From Methylobacterium sp. Leaf112 (lineage in GTDB: Bacteria; Pseudomonadota; Alphaproteobacteria; Rhizobiales; Beijerinckiaceae): 34,597 nucleotides of DNA. Of this stretch, positions 8,646 to 17,210 are shown piece after piece. The notes under the pieces were generated by a model, which saw only the letters and a program-made list of their open reading frames with translations, did no database searches and had not been told where the DNA came from. Location of the stretch: contig NZ_LMNG01000011.1 of NCBI RefSeq assembly GCF_001423295.1, positions 1 to 34,597 of the forward strand, in the 5' to 3' direction. Position 1 is the stretch's first letter. The number at the start of each line of letters is the position of its first letter. The translations under genes were made by a program, and so were the position numbers.

Positions 8646-9785
8646 GTGCCGTCTGCCGTTCCCAACACCGTCATCGCGATTCCAGTCCGCAACGAGGCCG
8701 AACGGATCGAGGCTTGCCTGCGGGCCATCGACGCTCAAACGGGACTCGCACCCGGCAGCCTCGCACTCGTGCTGTTCCTCAACAACTGCACGGACGGGAC
8801 GGAGGCCATCGTCGAAGCCCTGCGGCCGAGCCTGTCGCTGCCGATGCGGGTCAGCCACGTCACGTATGCGCAAGCCCATGCCGGATGGGCCCGACGCGAA
8901 GCCATGAACGCCGCCGTCGATTGGATCGGGGCGGCATCCGGCGGCGCCATTCTGTCCACGGATGCCGACAGCCGGGTCCCGCCGGATTGGGTCCTGCGCA
9001 ATCTCGCCGCATTACGGGCCGGAGCCGATGCGGTCGCGGGGCGGATCGAACTCGATGCCGACGAGGCCGCGTTGCTGCCGCCCTCCCTGCATGAACGCGG
9101 CCGCCTGGAGGATGCCTACAGCGCCGTCCTGACGGAGATCGAGGCGCGGATCGACCCCGATCCCCACGACCCTTGGCCGTGCCACCGTACGACCATCGGG
9201 GCCACCCTGGCGGTGACCCGGGAAGCCTACGTGGCCGTGGGCGGCATGCCCGCCATCGCGCTCGGCGAGGACGGTGCCTTCGTCGCCGCCCTGCTGCGGC
9301 AGGGCTACCACGTGCGGCATGCCCCCGAGGTGGTGGTGACCGTGTCCGGCCGCCTCGTCGGCCGGGCGCCCGGCGGCGTCGCCGACACCATTCGGGCCCG
9401 CTGCGAGAAGCCCGAGAGCCTGTGTGACGCCCGCCTCGAGGCGGTGCCGCACGCGGTGTTCCGCTACCTGTGCCGACGGCACCTGCGGCGGCTGCACGGC
9501 GAGGGACGCCTTAAGGGGACGCGGGGTTGGGCGCGCTTCCTCAAGATTTCAGAGACGGATGCCGTCCGCATCGCCGCCCTGCCGCTTCCCGGCCTCGCCG
9601 TGGCCGAGGCCGAGCGGGTGAGTCCGCGCCTCGTCTACCGGCCGCTGGGGCCGTTCGAACTGGCGCACCACACTCGACTCGCCCGCCTTGCGCTGGTGCC
9701 GATCCGGGCGCTGACCCGGATCGCCAACCGCCGCGTCACCACCCCGCCGCCACGGCCCGTTGCGGTGGGGTTGGAGGCACCCTAG
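8646..9785 (+). CDS. Glycosyltransferase family 2, paralogue B
   Basis: The 379-residue product shows the GT2 motifs VIAIPVRNEAERIEACLRAI, LFLNNCTDGTEAIVEAL, ILSTDADSRVPPDW and GGMPAIALGEDGAFVAALLRQGYHVRH. A C-terminal region of about 150 residues contains a basic segment (FRYLCRRHLRRLHGEGRLKG) that may sit against the membrane. The motif order and the phrases NNCTD, LSTDAD and GG(M/L)PAIA..GED are shared with the GT2 at 2249-3385, so this looks like a duplicated and diverged copy. GTG at 8646 is preceded by CAGGAGA. Its last bases overlap the end of the convergent GMC oxidoreductase gene (9782-9785), so both stops lie within a few bases. Confidence 0.86.
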   Translation: MPSAVPNTVIAIPVRNEAERIEACLRAIDAQTGLAPGSLALVLFLNNCTDGTEAIVEALRPSLSLPMRVSHVTYAQAHAGWARREAMNAAVDWIGAASGGAILSTDADSRVPPDWVLRNLAALRAGADAVAGRIELDADEAALLPPSLHERGRLEDAYSAVLTEIEARIDPDPHDPWPCHRTTIGATLAVTREAYVAVGGMPAIALGEDGAFVAALLRQGYHVRHAPEVVVTVSGRLVGRAPGGVADTIRARCEKPESLCDARLEAVPHAVFRYLCRRHLRRLHGEGRLKGTRGWARFLKISETDAVRIAALPLPGLAVAEAERVSPRLVYRPLGPFELAHHTRLARLALVPIRALTRIANRRVTTPPPRPVAVGLEAP

Positions 9786-11329
9786 CGGCCCTTGAGGAAC
9801 GCCTCGGCCGTACGCAGGCTCAGCGCCATGATGGTCAGGGCCGGGTTCGCCGCGAGCGAACTCGGAAAGGTCGACCCGTCGCTGATCCAGAGGTTCGGCA
9901 CCTCGAAGCTGCGCCCGAACGGATCCACGACGGCCGTGTCGCCGTCCCGGCCCATGCGGCAGGTGCCGAGGGTGTGGGCCACCCGCTCCAGGACCCAGAT
10001 GTCGCTGGCCCCGGCCGCTTCCCAGATCGCCTTCATGGTCCGGGTGGCGTGGGCGTTGAGACGGTGCTCGTTGGTGCCGTAACCGAAGCTGATCTGCGCC
10101 TTCGGCACCCCGAACGCGTCGACCTCACCCGACAAAGTGAGCACATTGGCATCGCACGGCAGGGTCTCGCCGTTGATCCCGATCCCCGCGAAGTGGTTGT
10201 AGCGGCCGAGGTAGTCGGTCAGGGCCCGACCCCAGAGACCGCGGCCCCGCGCCACGGAATTGCCGAAGGTCAGCGGCAGGACACCGAGGCTCTGCATGAG
10301 GTAGCCGCCCGCGAAATCGGCATCCGCTGGCCGCACCATGTCCTCGCTGATGAGGGAGGACGGATAGCCCCGGTTCATCCGGACCTCGCCATCGAAGGTG
10401 CCCCAGACCTGGGTCGCGACGTGCCCCATGTAGTTGCGCCCGACCTGACCGCTGCCGTTGGCGAGGCCAAGATGCAGTAGGAGTCGGGGGCTCTCCACAG
10501 CACCGGCACACAGAAACACCGCCGCGCATCGTTGCCGATGGTCCGTTCCATCCTTGCGGTACGTCACGGCCGTGATGCGTCCCATCCCATCGTGCTCCGT
10601 TCCATGGACGCGGCACAGGGAACGGATCTCGGCACCGTGCGCAACGGCCAGGGGCAGGTAGGTCACGTCCATGCTGGTCTTGGCGCCGTTGCGGCAGCCC
10701 TGGTGGCAGAAGCCGCAATTGATACAGGCGTTTCGGGTCCCCCCGCCCTCCTGGGCGAAGTCCCTCGACACCACGGCCGCCGGCGCATCCGTGGCGCGAA
10801 TGCCCAACCCCTCGCAGGCCTGAGCCATGATTCCGGCCGGACCATTGCGTGGAACCGGACCCAGCGGGTAGCGCCGCTCTGAATCCCACGGGTAGGCCTG
10901 CGGTCCCGAAACTCCGATGAAGCTCTCAACCCGCTCGTAGAACGGACGCAGGTCCTCGTAGTCGAGCGGCCAGTCGACGCCCTCTCCAGTCTCCGTGAAG
11001 AGCTTCAGGTCACGCTGGTCCGCCCGGGGTGTGAACGCCCCCCAATGCAAGGTCGAGCCTCCGACCCCGGTACCGCTGTTGTTGGCCCCGAACGCCTCAG
11101 GCGTGGAGCCGCCGCTCAGTCGTTCGTCCGTCCAATAGATCTCGTCGGCCAAGGTTTCGTCGAAAGCGAACCGGGACGGATCGAAGTTCGGCCCCGCCTC
11201 TAGGGCGACCACCTTCAGGCCCGCCGCGGCCAGTCTGGCGAGGAGGGGGGCTCCGCCGGCGCCGGTCCCGATCACAACGGCATCGACAGCATCGTCGAGG
11301 GCGTAGCGGCGCATGGAATCGAGATTCAT
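9782..11329 (-). CDS. GMC oxidoreductase with cysteine (Fe-S-type) motif
   Basis: This 515-residue FAD enzyme of the glucose-methanol-choline family has the dinucleotide-binding motif VVIGTGAGGAPLLARLAAAGLK near residues 18-40. The GMC C-terminal domain contains HTLGTCRMG and DGSTFPSSLAANPALTIMALSLR, with the usual His and Asn catalytic region. Between them lies CINCGFCHQGC (C202, C205, C208, C212), a four-cysteine motif like that of FAD-dependent gluconate/glucose dehydrogenases that pass electrons through an iron-sulfur cluster. It therefore looks like a dehydrogenase rather than an oxidase. No Sec or Tat signal is present. ATG at 11329 overlaps the upstream gene's stop (ATGA), and that gene carries a dehydrogenase-small-subunit-like domain, a strong argument for a complex. 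The alcohol or sugar substrate is unknown. Confidence 0.88.
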   Translation of the reverse strand: MNLDSMRRYALDDAVDAVVIGTGAGGAPLLARLAAAGLKVVALEAGPNFDPSRFAFDETLADEIYWTDERLSGGSTPEAFGANNSGTGVGGSTLHWGAFTPRADQRDLKLFTETGEGVDWPLDYEDLRPFYERVESFIGVSGPQAYPWDSERRYPLGPVPRNGPAGIMAQACEGLGIRATDAPAAVVSRDFAQEGGGTRNACINCGFCHQGCRNGAKTSMDVTYLPLAVAHGAEIRSLCRVHGTEHDGMGRITAVTYRKDGTDHRQRCAAVFLCAGAVESPRLLLHLGLANGSGQVGRNYMGHVATQVWGTFDGEVRMNRGYPSSLISEDMVRPADADFAGGYLMQSLGVLPLTFGNSVARGRGLWGRALTDYLGRYNHFAGIGINGETLPCDANVLTLSGEVDAFGVPKAQISFGYGTNEHRLNAHATRTMKAIWEAAGASDIWVLERVAHTLGTCRMGRDGDTAVVDPFGRSFEVPNLWISDGSTFPSSLAANPALTIMALSLRTAEAFLKGR

Positions 11330-12747
11330 CGAGCCTCTCCCGCCTGGGCCACGGGTTCCCAAGATTCGCGGGCATCGATCCCGAATTCCACGAAACCGGG
11401 AAGACGCGCGGCGTCGTCTCCACCGGCGCCGATGCCGCTGAAACCCAGACGCGCCAGGGACGCGGGATGAGCGAGGTAGGTGCGCACTACGTCGCCACGC
11501 AGATCTTCGAACCACAGCTTCATTTGTGCGGCATCGAGCTCACTGCCGACGATCGGCAGCTGCGCATCGGCAACGGCTGCCACCAGCGAATCCTGCACCG
11601 AACCCGGAAGGGCGAGGAAACCGACGGCATGAGCAGCGTAAGCCGCCGCATCGATGGTCCGTAGGGCGGCCGCGTATGCCTTCGGGTCGGCCGGCAATGC
11701 GGCGAAGCGCCAGCCGTCGCCCGAGCCCGACGCCAGACGTGCCTCGATGCGAGCACCGATATCCATGGCGGTCCGCCCGTCTTGCGGCAGCACACGATCG
11801 ACGATCGCGCGCAGACTTGCGAGTTCGAGGGCATTCAGCACCTCTGGACGGTAGGCCGGATCGTCGGGCTCGGCCCGTGCTACGAGAGCTTCCCGGAGCC
11901 GGTTGTTGACGCGCGGCGACGCGATGAGGTCTGCGTAGGAGGCGGGCACAGGCACTGCGCCAGGCGAGGCCTCGACAGGACGGACCATCTCCTTGCGGAT
12001 CAGATCCGCCACGGCATGCGGCCGTTCTAGGGGCAGCAGGTGCCCGGCCCCCTGAAGTACGACGTGCCGAGCGTCGGCGAGATGGGGAATCATCAGGCAG
12101 ATCTGTGCGGCCGCTCCGAGATCGCTGTCCTCCGAGCCGCTCAGAACCAGAGCAGGCGTTCGTAGAACACCGATGCAGGCACACCAGTCCTCGCGGCTCC
12201 CCGCTTCGAGCCAAGCCGTCCAAGCCCCGGGATCGGCACGCAGCACATCCGCCACCGCTTGTGCCCGGTCCGAGGCCTTCAAAGGGGCGCCGACGTTCTG
12301 GTCGATGAAGTCGCCCGCCTCGGCCTGCCGCGTACGCTCATCCGCAGAAATCCAGGCGATCATCGCCTGCCGCTTCTCGTCGGACATCGGCTCGGGACTC
12401 GGCGGTGAGCCTGCCAGAAGTATGAGGCCGCTAAGGCCCGCCAGACGATCGTCTCCGTCCTCCGCCCGGCGCGCCAGGGCGAGAGCCACCTTGGCGCCCA
12501 TGCTATGGCCGGCGATCCACCAGCGCGCCGGCAAGAACTCGGAGATCCGCCCGGCGATGTGGTCGGCCATGGCCTCCACGGATGTGCCGGAGACGCTAGA
12601 GGCGTCGCCGAAGCCTGGGAGGTCGAACGGGATGCACGTCGCGGCCTCGCCGAGGCTCGCGGTCATCTCTCCCCATTCGCGCGAGGAGCCGCCTAAGAAG
12701 TGTAGGCAGAAAAGGGTGGTCGGTGGATCGAGGGAGGCGTGCAACAT
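11326..12747 (-). CDS. Alpha/beta hydrolase fused to gluconate 2-dehydrogenase subunit 3-like domain
   Basis: This 473-residue protein appears bifunctional. Residues 1-250 form an alpha/beta hydrolase with a complete-looking triad: nucleophile Ser in IAGHSMGAKVAL (about residue 82), Asp in VLSGSEDSD (about 207) and His in GAGHLLPLE (about 234). Residues 265-450 are all-helical and resemble the small subunit (subunit 3) that partners membrane or periplasmic GMC dehydrogenases: an opening VLNALELASLRAIVDRVLPQ helix, middle AAYAAHAVGFLALP and a final MKLWFEDLRGDVVRTYLAHPA segment. Its stop overlaps the GMC oxidoreductase start by ATGA. A small subunit normally carries a Tat signal for export; here the N-terminus is the hydrolase, so the pair should be cytoplasmic. 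The assignment of the C-terminal domain is by pattern only, so I am moderately sure of it. ATG 12747 has only a distant ribosome site. Confidence 0.72.
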   Translation of the reverse strand: MLHASLDPPTTLFCLHFLGGSSREWGEMTASLGEAATCIPFDLPGFGDASSVSGTSVEAMADHIAGRISEFLPARWWIAGHSMGAKVALALARRAEDGDDRLAGLSGLILLAGSPPSPEPMSDEKRQAMIAWISADERTRQAEAGDFIDQNVGAPLKASDRAQAVADVLRADPGAWTAWLEAGSREDWCACIGVLRTPALVLSGSEDSDLGAAAQICLMIPHLADARHVVLQGAGHLLPLERPHAVADLIRKEMVRPVEASPGAVPVPASYADLIASPRVNNRLREALVARAEPDDPAYRPEVLNALELASLRAIVDRVLPQDGRTAMDIGARIEARLASGSGDGWRFAALPADPKAYAAALRTIDAAAYAAHAVGFLALPGSVQDSLVAAVADAQLPIVGSELDAAQMKLWFEDLRGDVVRTYLAHPASLARLGFSGIGAGGDDAARLPGFVEFGIDARESWEPVAQAGEAR

Positions 12748-12940
12748 CGCATCGACATCGCCTCTTACAGCGCCGCTTCAAGCGAGCGCACCCGCGACCC
12801 CTCGCTGCACCCCAGCGGTTTAATCCCGGCTTCTGGCGAAAAGTCCCCCTGCGGAGAGTGTGCGCGACTGTCCGACGCTGGGCGGAAATTCGAGGTCCGG
12901 GGTCGTGTCTCGGCGAGCGAGTTGGCTTACCTTCTCGGCC

Positions 12941-15031
12941 ATGACGAAGAACACTGCTCCGTTGCCCGATCCACGCCCGACCCGCGAATATCCGGACGAC
13001 GATCCCTACCTTTGGCTCGAGGAGGTGGATGGCGAGAACGCGTTGGCCTGGGTGGAGACCCGGAATGCCGAGACCCTGGCACTCTACGCCGACGCCTCCT
13101 TCGCCCGAGACAGCGACACGGCGCGAGATCTGATGGACCGCCCCGATCGTATCGCGATGGTGCGCCGGCGCGGTGAGCAGCTCTACAATTTCTGGAAGGA
13201 CGCCGAGCATCCGCGTGGCTTGTGGCGCCGCGCGGACGAGAGCGGCTACCGCGCCGGGACCCCGGAATGGGATGTCGTCCTCGATCTCGACACCCTGGCG
13301 GCCAGCGAGGGCGAAGATTGGGTCTGGGCCGGTGCCGACCTTCTTCCCGTATCGCGCGACCGGGTGCTGTTGAAGCTCAGTCGGGGCGGTGGCGACGCGA
13401 CGGTCCTGCGCGAATTCGACCTGACCGAACGGTCCTTCGTCGCGGATGGGTTCATTCTCCCCGAAGCCAAGGGCGGTGCGACGTGGCTCGACCGCGACAC
13501 GCTGCTGCTGTCGAGTGCCCTGGGCGACGGCATGGCGACCCGTGCGGGCTATCCCCGGACCGTCCGCCTGTGGGCGCGCGGCACGGACCCGCTTGCCGCG
13601 CGCATTCTTTTCGAAAGCGCACCGGAGAACATGGGTGTGTGGGCCGGCGTCGAGCGACCGCCGACGGGCGAGCGCATCGTCATCGCCGAGCGTACCGGCT
13701 TCTTCGACGGTTTTCTCCACCTGGCCGACCGCGAAGGCGTCGAGATCCGCCTCGATGTTCCATCGGACGCCGAGATTCACCTGCATCATGATGGGCTCGC
13801 CGTGCAGCCCCGCACGGCCTGGAGCGTCGGCGGGCGGACCTATGGACCCGATACGGTCCTGGCCATCGCCCTGTCCGACTTTCTCGCCGGAGCGCGCGAC
13901 TTCACCGTGCTGTGGGAGCCGAGTGAACGGCGCGCGCTGCAGGATGTGTTCTGGTCCGGGGACCGCCTCGTCATCGGCGCACTCGATAATCTGAGCCCCC
14001 GCTTCAGCGTCTGCGAGCGAAGCGCCGCGGGTTGGACCGAAAGGCCCATACCCGGCGTGCCCGCCATCGGAACCGTCTCGGTGTGGCCCCTCGACGCCGA
14101 TCCGGACGACGCGGACGGCGAACTGAGCGCCCTGATGCAGGACCCGGTGACGCCGCCGACCCTCCTGGCGATCCCACCTGCCTTGTCGACCCCGACCGTT
14201 CTGCGCACGACGCCGGCGACCTTCGATGCCGCCGGACTGCGGGTGACGCGGCACGAGGCGATCTCGGCCGACGGAACCCGAATCCCCTACGTCCAGACCG
14301 GACCGGTGGGCGAGACGGGGGATGCGCCCGTTCACCTGACGGCCTACGGCGGCTTCAAGGTCTCGATTCTGCCGACCTATCAGGCGGTTATGGGGAAGCT
14401 GTGGCTCGAGCCGGGCGGTACCTGCGTGAGCGCGAACATCCGCGGTGGTGGTGAATTCGGGACTGCGTGGCATGAAGCCGGCCGGCGCGAAGGCAAGGCG
14501 CTGGCCCATGACGATTTCGCCGCCGTCGCCGCGGATCTCGTCGCGCGCGGCGTCACCCGGCCCCACCGCATCGCCGCCGAGGGGGGATCGAACGGCGGCC
14601 TCCTCATCGCCAACATGCTGACGCGCTACCCCGAGCGCTTCGGTGCCCTGTTCTGTACCATCCCGCTCATCGACATGCGCCGCTACACCAAGCTGCTCGC
14701 CGGCGCGAGCTGGATCGCGGAGTACGGCGACCCCGACGATCCCACGGACTGGTCGTTCCTCCAAGGCATCTCGGCCTATCATGCGGCACGCGCCGGAGAG
14801 CCCTACCCGCCGATCCTCATCGCCACGAGCCGGCGGGACGACCGGGTCCATCCGGGGCACGCCCGCAAGATGGCGGCAAAGCTCCAGGCCCTCGGCTACG
14901 GTGCCGCGTTCTACGAGCCCGCCGCCGGCGGCCACGGCTACGGCAACGACAGCACCCAGGCCGCCACCTTCATGGCGCTCGGCATAAACTTCCTGCGCCG
15001 ATCCATCGGGTGGAACCCGAACCCGGTCTAA
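12941..15031 (+). CDS. S9 family prolyl oligopeptidase-type serine peptidase
   Basis: The 696-residue product begins YPDDDPYLWLEEVDGENALAWVE, the typical opening of the S9A prolyl oligopeptidase family, followed by a long beta-rich region (propeller, about residues 80-400) and an alpha/beta hydrolase catalytic domain. The triad is visible: Ser550 in EGGSNGGLL, Asp633/634 in SRRDDRVHP and His665 in AGGHGYG. ANIRGGGEFG is the family oxyanion-region motif. These enzymes cut short peptides, usually after proline, in the cytoplasm or periplasm; no signal peptide is seen. I chose ATG 12941 because it immediately precedes the conserved start; the ribosome site is weak. The gene runs divergently from the hydrolase/GMC operon and convergently to the lytic transglycosylase gene. 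Confidence 0.92.
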   Translation: MTKNTAPLPDPRPTREYPDDDPYLWLEEVDGENALAWVETRNAETLALYADASFARDSDTARDLMDRPDRIAMVRRRGEQLYNFWKDAEHPRGLWRRADESGYRAGTPEWDVVLDLDTLAASEGEDWVWAGADLLPVSRDRVLLKLSRGGGDATVLREFDLTERSFVADGFILPEAKGGATWLDRDTLLLSSALGDGMATRAGYPRTVRLWARGTDPLAARILFESAPENMGVWAGVERPPTGERIVIAERTGFFDGFLHLADREGVEIRLDVPSDAEIHLHHDGLAVQPRTAWSVGGRTYGPDTVLAIALSDFLAGARDFTVLWEPSERRALQDVFWSGDRLVIGALDNLSPRFSVCERSAAGWTERPIPGVPAIGTVSVWPLDADPDDADGELSALMQDPVTPPTLLAIPPALSTPTVLRTTPATFDAAGLRVTRHEAISADGTRIPYVQTGPVGETGDAPVHLTAYGGFKVSILPTYQAVMGKLWLEPGGTCVSANIRGGGEFGTAWHEAGRREGKALAHDDFAAVAADLVARGVTRPHRIAAEGGSNGGLLIANMLTRYPERFGALFCTIPLIDMRRYTKLLAGASWIAEYGDPDDPTDWSFLQGISAYHAARAGEPYPPILIATSRRDDRVHPGHARKMAAKLQALGYGAAFYEPAAGGHGYGNDSTQAATFMALGINFLRRSIGWNPNPV

Positions 15032-15042
15032 GCGGGCGGACT

Positions 15043-15067
15043 CCGGGCTTCCCAGCGGGAAGCCCGG
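15043..15067. terminator. Bidirectional hairpin between convergent genes
   Basis: A perfect 11-bp inverted repeat (CCGGGCTTCCC at 15043-15053 and its complement at 15057-15067) has a 3-nt loop. It lies exactly between the convergent stops of the prolyl oligopeptidase (15031) and lytic transglycosylase (15077) genes. There is no long T tract on either side, but symmetry and position argue for a shared terminator. Confidence 0.75.
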
Positions 15068-15076
15068 GATGCGCGA

Positions 15077-15874
15077 TCACTGACCGTCGATGCGGCTGCC
15101 GAGCAGAGCGATGGCCTTCTGGTAGACGGTGGCGGCGTTCCAGCCTTGGATCGCCGCGAAGTTCGGCTCGCCCGGCTGATAGCCGGCGCCGCGCTGCCAA
15201 CCATGCGCCTTGAGGAAATTCGCCGTTGCGTTCAAGGCGTTGGGGATGCTGTCGAGGCTACCGCCCGTACCGTAGTTGAGAACGCTTTTCGGCAGGAACT
15301 GAGTGTGGCCGACCTCGCCATGGGCGGCCCCCCGGGTACCGGCCGTGAGGATGCCGCGATCGACGAGGGTGAGGGCGGCGTTGAGCTGATCGGTGAAGAA
15401 GGCCGAGCGGCGGCAATCGTAGGCGAGGGTCGCCACGGCCGACAGGGTGTTGATGTTTCCCCGGACCGCACCGAACCCCGTCTCCATGCCCCAGATCGCC
15501 AGGAGCGGACCGGCGGGCACGCCGTAGCGCTGCTCGATGGAGGCGAACAGGGCCGCGTTCTGCTGCTTGAGGGCGCGGCCGCGGGAGACGATGGCGGGGC
15601 CGCCGCGCTTGGCCAGGAACTGGTCGAGGCTGAGCTTGAAGCTCTTCTGGCCGCGATCGGCCGAGATGGTCGCCGTGGAGTAGGATGTTCCCATCAGCGC
15701 CGCGAGACTTTCCGCGCTGGCGCGGCCCCGGGCTTCGTCGGCGAATTCGCGCTTCCAGGATTCGAAGCCGGACGCCGAGTTTCCGCAGGTCGCCGCCTGG
15801 GCTTGACCGACAAAACTAAGGAGGGCGACGGCGCAGGCCGCACCGGAAAACGTCATGTACCCGCGTCTCGACAT
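15077..15874 (-). CDS. Lytic murein transglycosylase (MltB/SLT_2 type)
   Basis: This 265-residue protein has an N-terminal signal peptide (MSRRGYMTFSGAACAVALLS..., cleavage probably after AQA) and a lytic transglycosylase domain of the SLT_2/GH103 family. The catalytic Glu is E131 in LAIWGMETGFG. Other family landmarks are NTLSAVATLAYDCRRSAFF, GEVGHTQFLP and the closing NFLKAHGWQRGAGY. It should cleave peptidoglycan strands in the periplasm with 1,6-anhydromuramic acid formation. The ATG at 15874 is preceded by TAGGAG at good spacing. It is somewhat short for the family: the C-terminal peptidoglycan-binding domain found in many relatives is missing. Confidence 0.9.
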   Translation of the reverse strand: MSRRGYMTFSGAACAVALLSFVGQAQAATCGNSASGFESWKREFADEARGRASAESLAALMGTSYSTATISADRGQKSFKLSLDQFLAKRGGPAIVSRGRALKQQNAALFASIEQRYGVPAGPLLAIWGMETGFGAVRGNINTLSAVATLAYDCRRSAFFTDQLNAALTLVDRGILTAGTRGAAHGEVGHTQFLPKSVLNYGTGGSLDSIPNALNATANFLKAHGWQRGAGYQPGEPNFAAIQGWNAATVYQKAIALLGSRIDGQ

Positions 15875-16134
15875 TCGACAACTCCTAAAACGACCTTGGG
15901 CTCCGACGAGCCGGTTCGGGCACCGCTCGGCCATTGGACGATGTCAACTCCAAGGCACCGGGACACCTCGACCGTTCGGATCGGGCGTTTTCTCGCGATA
16001 GTGACAGGGAAGGCTCCCCGGCACGGACCGGCGCATGCCGTTCCGGCCCCTGCGGCGTGGAACGGCGCAGGGCCGAATGGAACGGTGGCGCGCTCCGTCA
16101 CACCACGGGCTGCGCCGGTCTGCGCACCGGGCGG

Positions 16135-17040
16135 TCAGTACATCGGCACGCCACCCGTCACCGGCACGAGGGCACCGCTCATGTAGCTGCCCTCGCGGGA
16201 GGCGAGGAGCACGTAGGCGGGGGCGAGTTCGGCCGGCTGGCCGGCGCGGCCGAGCGGCGTGTCGGCACCGAGCGACGCGATCTCGTCCGGCCCCTTCACG
16301 ATGGGCTGGATCGGCGTCCAGACCGGGCCGGGGGCGACGCAGTTCACCCGGATGCCCTGGGGCGCGAGGAGGTTCGACAGGCCGATGGTCAGGCTGGCGA
16401 TGGCGCCCTTGGTGGCCGCGTAGATCAGCATCGACTTCGTGGCGACCTTGGCCTGCTGGCTCGTGGAATTCACGATGGCGCCGCCCGGCTTCATGTGCGG
16501 CACGGCGGCCTGGGCGAGGTACATCATCGCGAACACGTTGGCCCGGAACGAGCCCTCGATGTCGGCCTCCGTCAGATCGTCCAGACCTTCGTTGACCACC
16601 TGGGCGGCGGCGTTGTTCACCAGGATGTCGAGGCGGCCGTACTCCGCGACCGTCCGGGCGACGAGGGCACGGCAATAGGCGGGATCGCGCAGGTCGCCCG
16701 GGACGAGGATCGCGCGGCGGCCGGACTTGCGCACCCAGGCGGCGGTGTCCTCGGCGTCGGACTGCTCGACGGGCAGGTAGGCGATGGCGACGTCGGCGCC
16801 CTCCCGGGCATACGCGATGGCGACCGCGCGGCCGATGCCGGAATCGCCGCCGGTGATGAGGGCGACCCGGTCGGTGAGGAGGCCCTTGCCGACGTAGCTC
16901 GTCTCGCCGTGGTCGGGCGTCGGGTCCATCTTCGTGGTGAGGCCGGGACGCTCCTGCTGCTGGTCGCCGGGAAATGGCGGCCGGGGGCCGGCTTCGCGCG
17001 GGTCGGGATTGGTGCCGGGCTGCATGGTATCGGGCTGCAT
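16135..17040 (-). CDS. SDR-family oxidoreductase (YhdF/GSP39-like)
   Basis: The 301-residue product is a classical short-chain dehydrogenase: cofactor motif TGGDSGIGRAV (about 63-73), LVNNAA near 140, catalytic Ser in IVNSTSQQ, and Y207-x3-K211 in IYAATKGA. The N-terminal 50 residues (PPFPGDQQQERPGL, then MDPTPDHGETSYVGKGLL) are characteristic of the subgroup that includes Bacillus general stress protein 39 and YhdF, whose substrates are poorly known. I chose the ATG at 17040; ATG 17025 is possible and the frame is also open further upstream. No strong ribosome site marks any of these. It runs divergently from the PAP2 gene with 170 bp between them. Confidence 0.88.
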   Translation of the reverse strand: MQPDTMQPGTNPDPREAGPRPPFPGDQQQERPGLTTKMDPTPDHGETSYVGKGLLTDRVALITGGDSGIGRAVAIAYAREGADVAIAYLPVEQSDAEDTAAWVRKSGRRAILVPGDLRDPAYCRALVARTVAEYGRLDILVNNAAAQVVNEGLDDLTEADIEGSFRANVFAMMYLAQAAVPHMKPGGAIVNSTSQQAKVATKSMLIYAATKGAIASLTIGLSNLLAPQGIRVNCVAPGPVWTPIQPIVKGPDEIASLGADTPLGRAGQPAELAPAYVLLASREGSYMSGALVPVTGGVPMY

Positions 17041-17210
17041 GATGGGTCCGGTGCTTTCCGCTGGCGGGGGCGCTTCGGACGGCCCCCTGTCGCGCGGCCA
17101 TGTAGGGCGCGCCGCGCGCCGCACCCTGTGACGCAGGGACTTACGGAACGCAGGCACTCACGCGCCGCAGGGACCCGTCGAACGGAAACACCCCGGCCGC
17201 GTTGAGACGC

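Noticed and set aside
12596..14935. Very long open frame on the minus strand opposite the prolyl oligopeptidase gene.
   Set aside because: It is the antisense shadow of a well-conserved gene, with Gly/Arg/Asp/His-rich composition and no known motif.
16112..16132. CCGGT/ACCGG pair near the end of the SDR gene.
   Set aside because: Five-base arms without a T tract are expected by chance in DNA this GC-rich.
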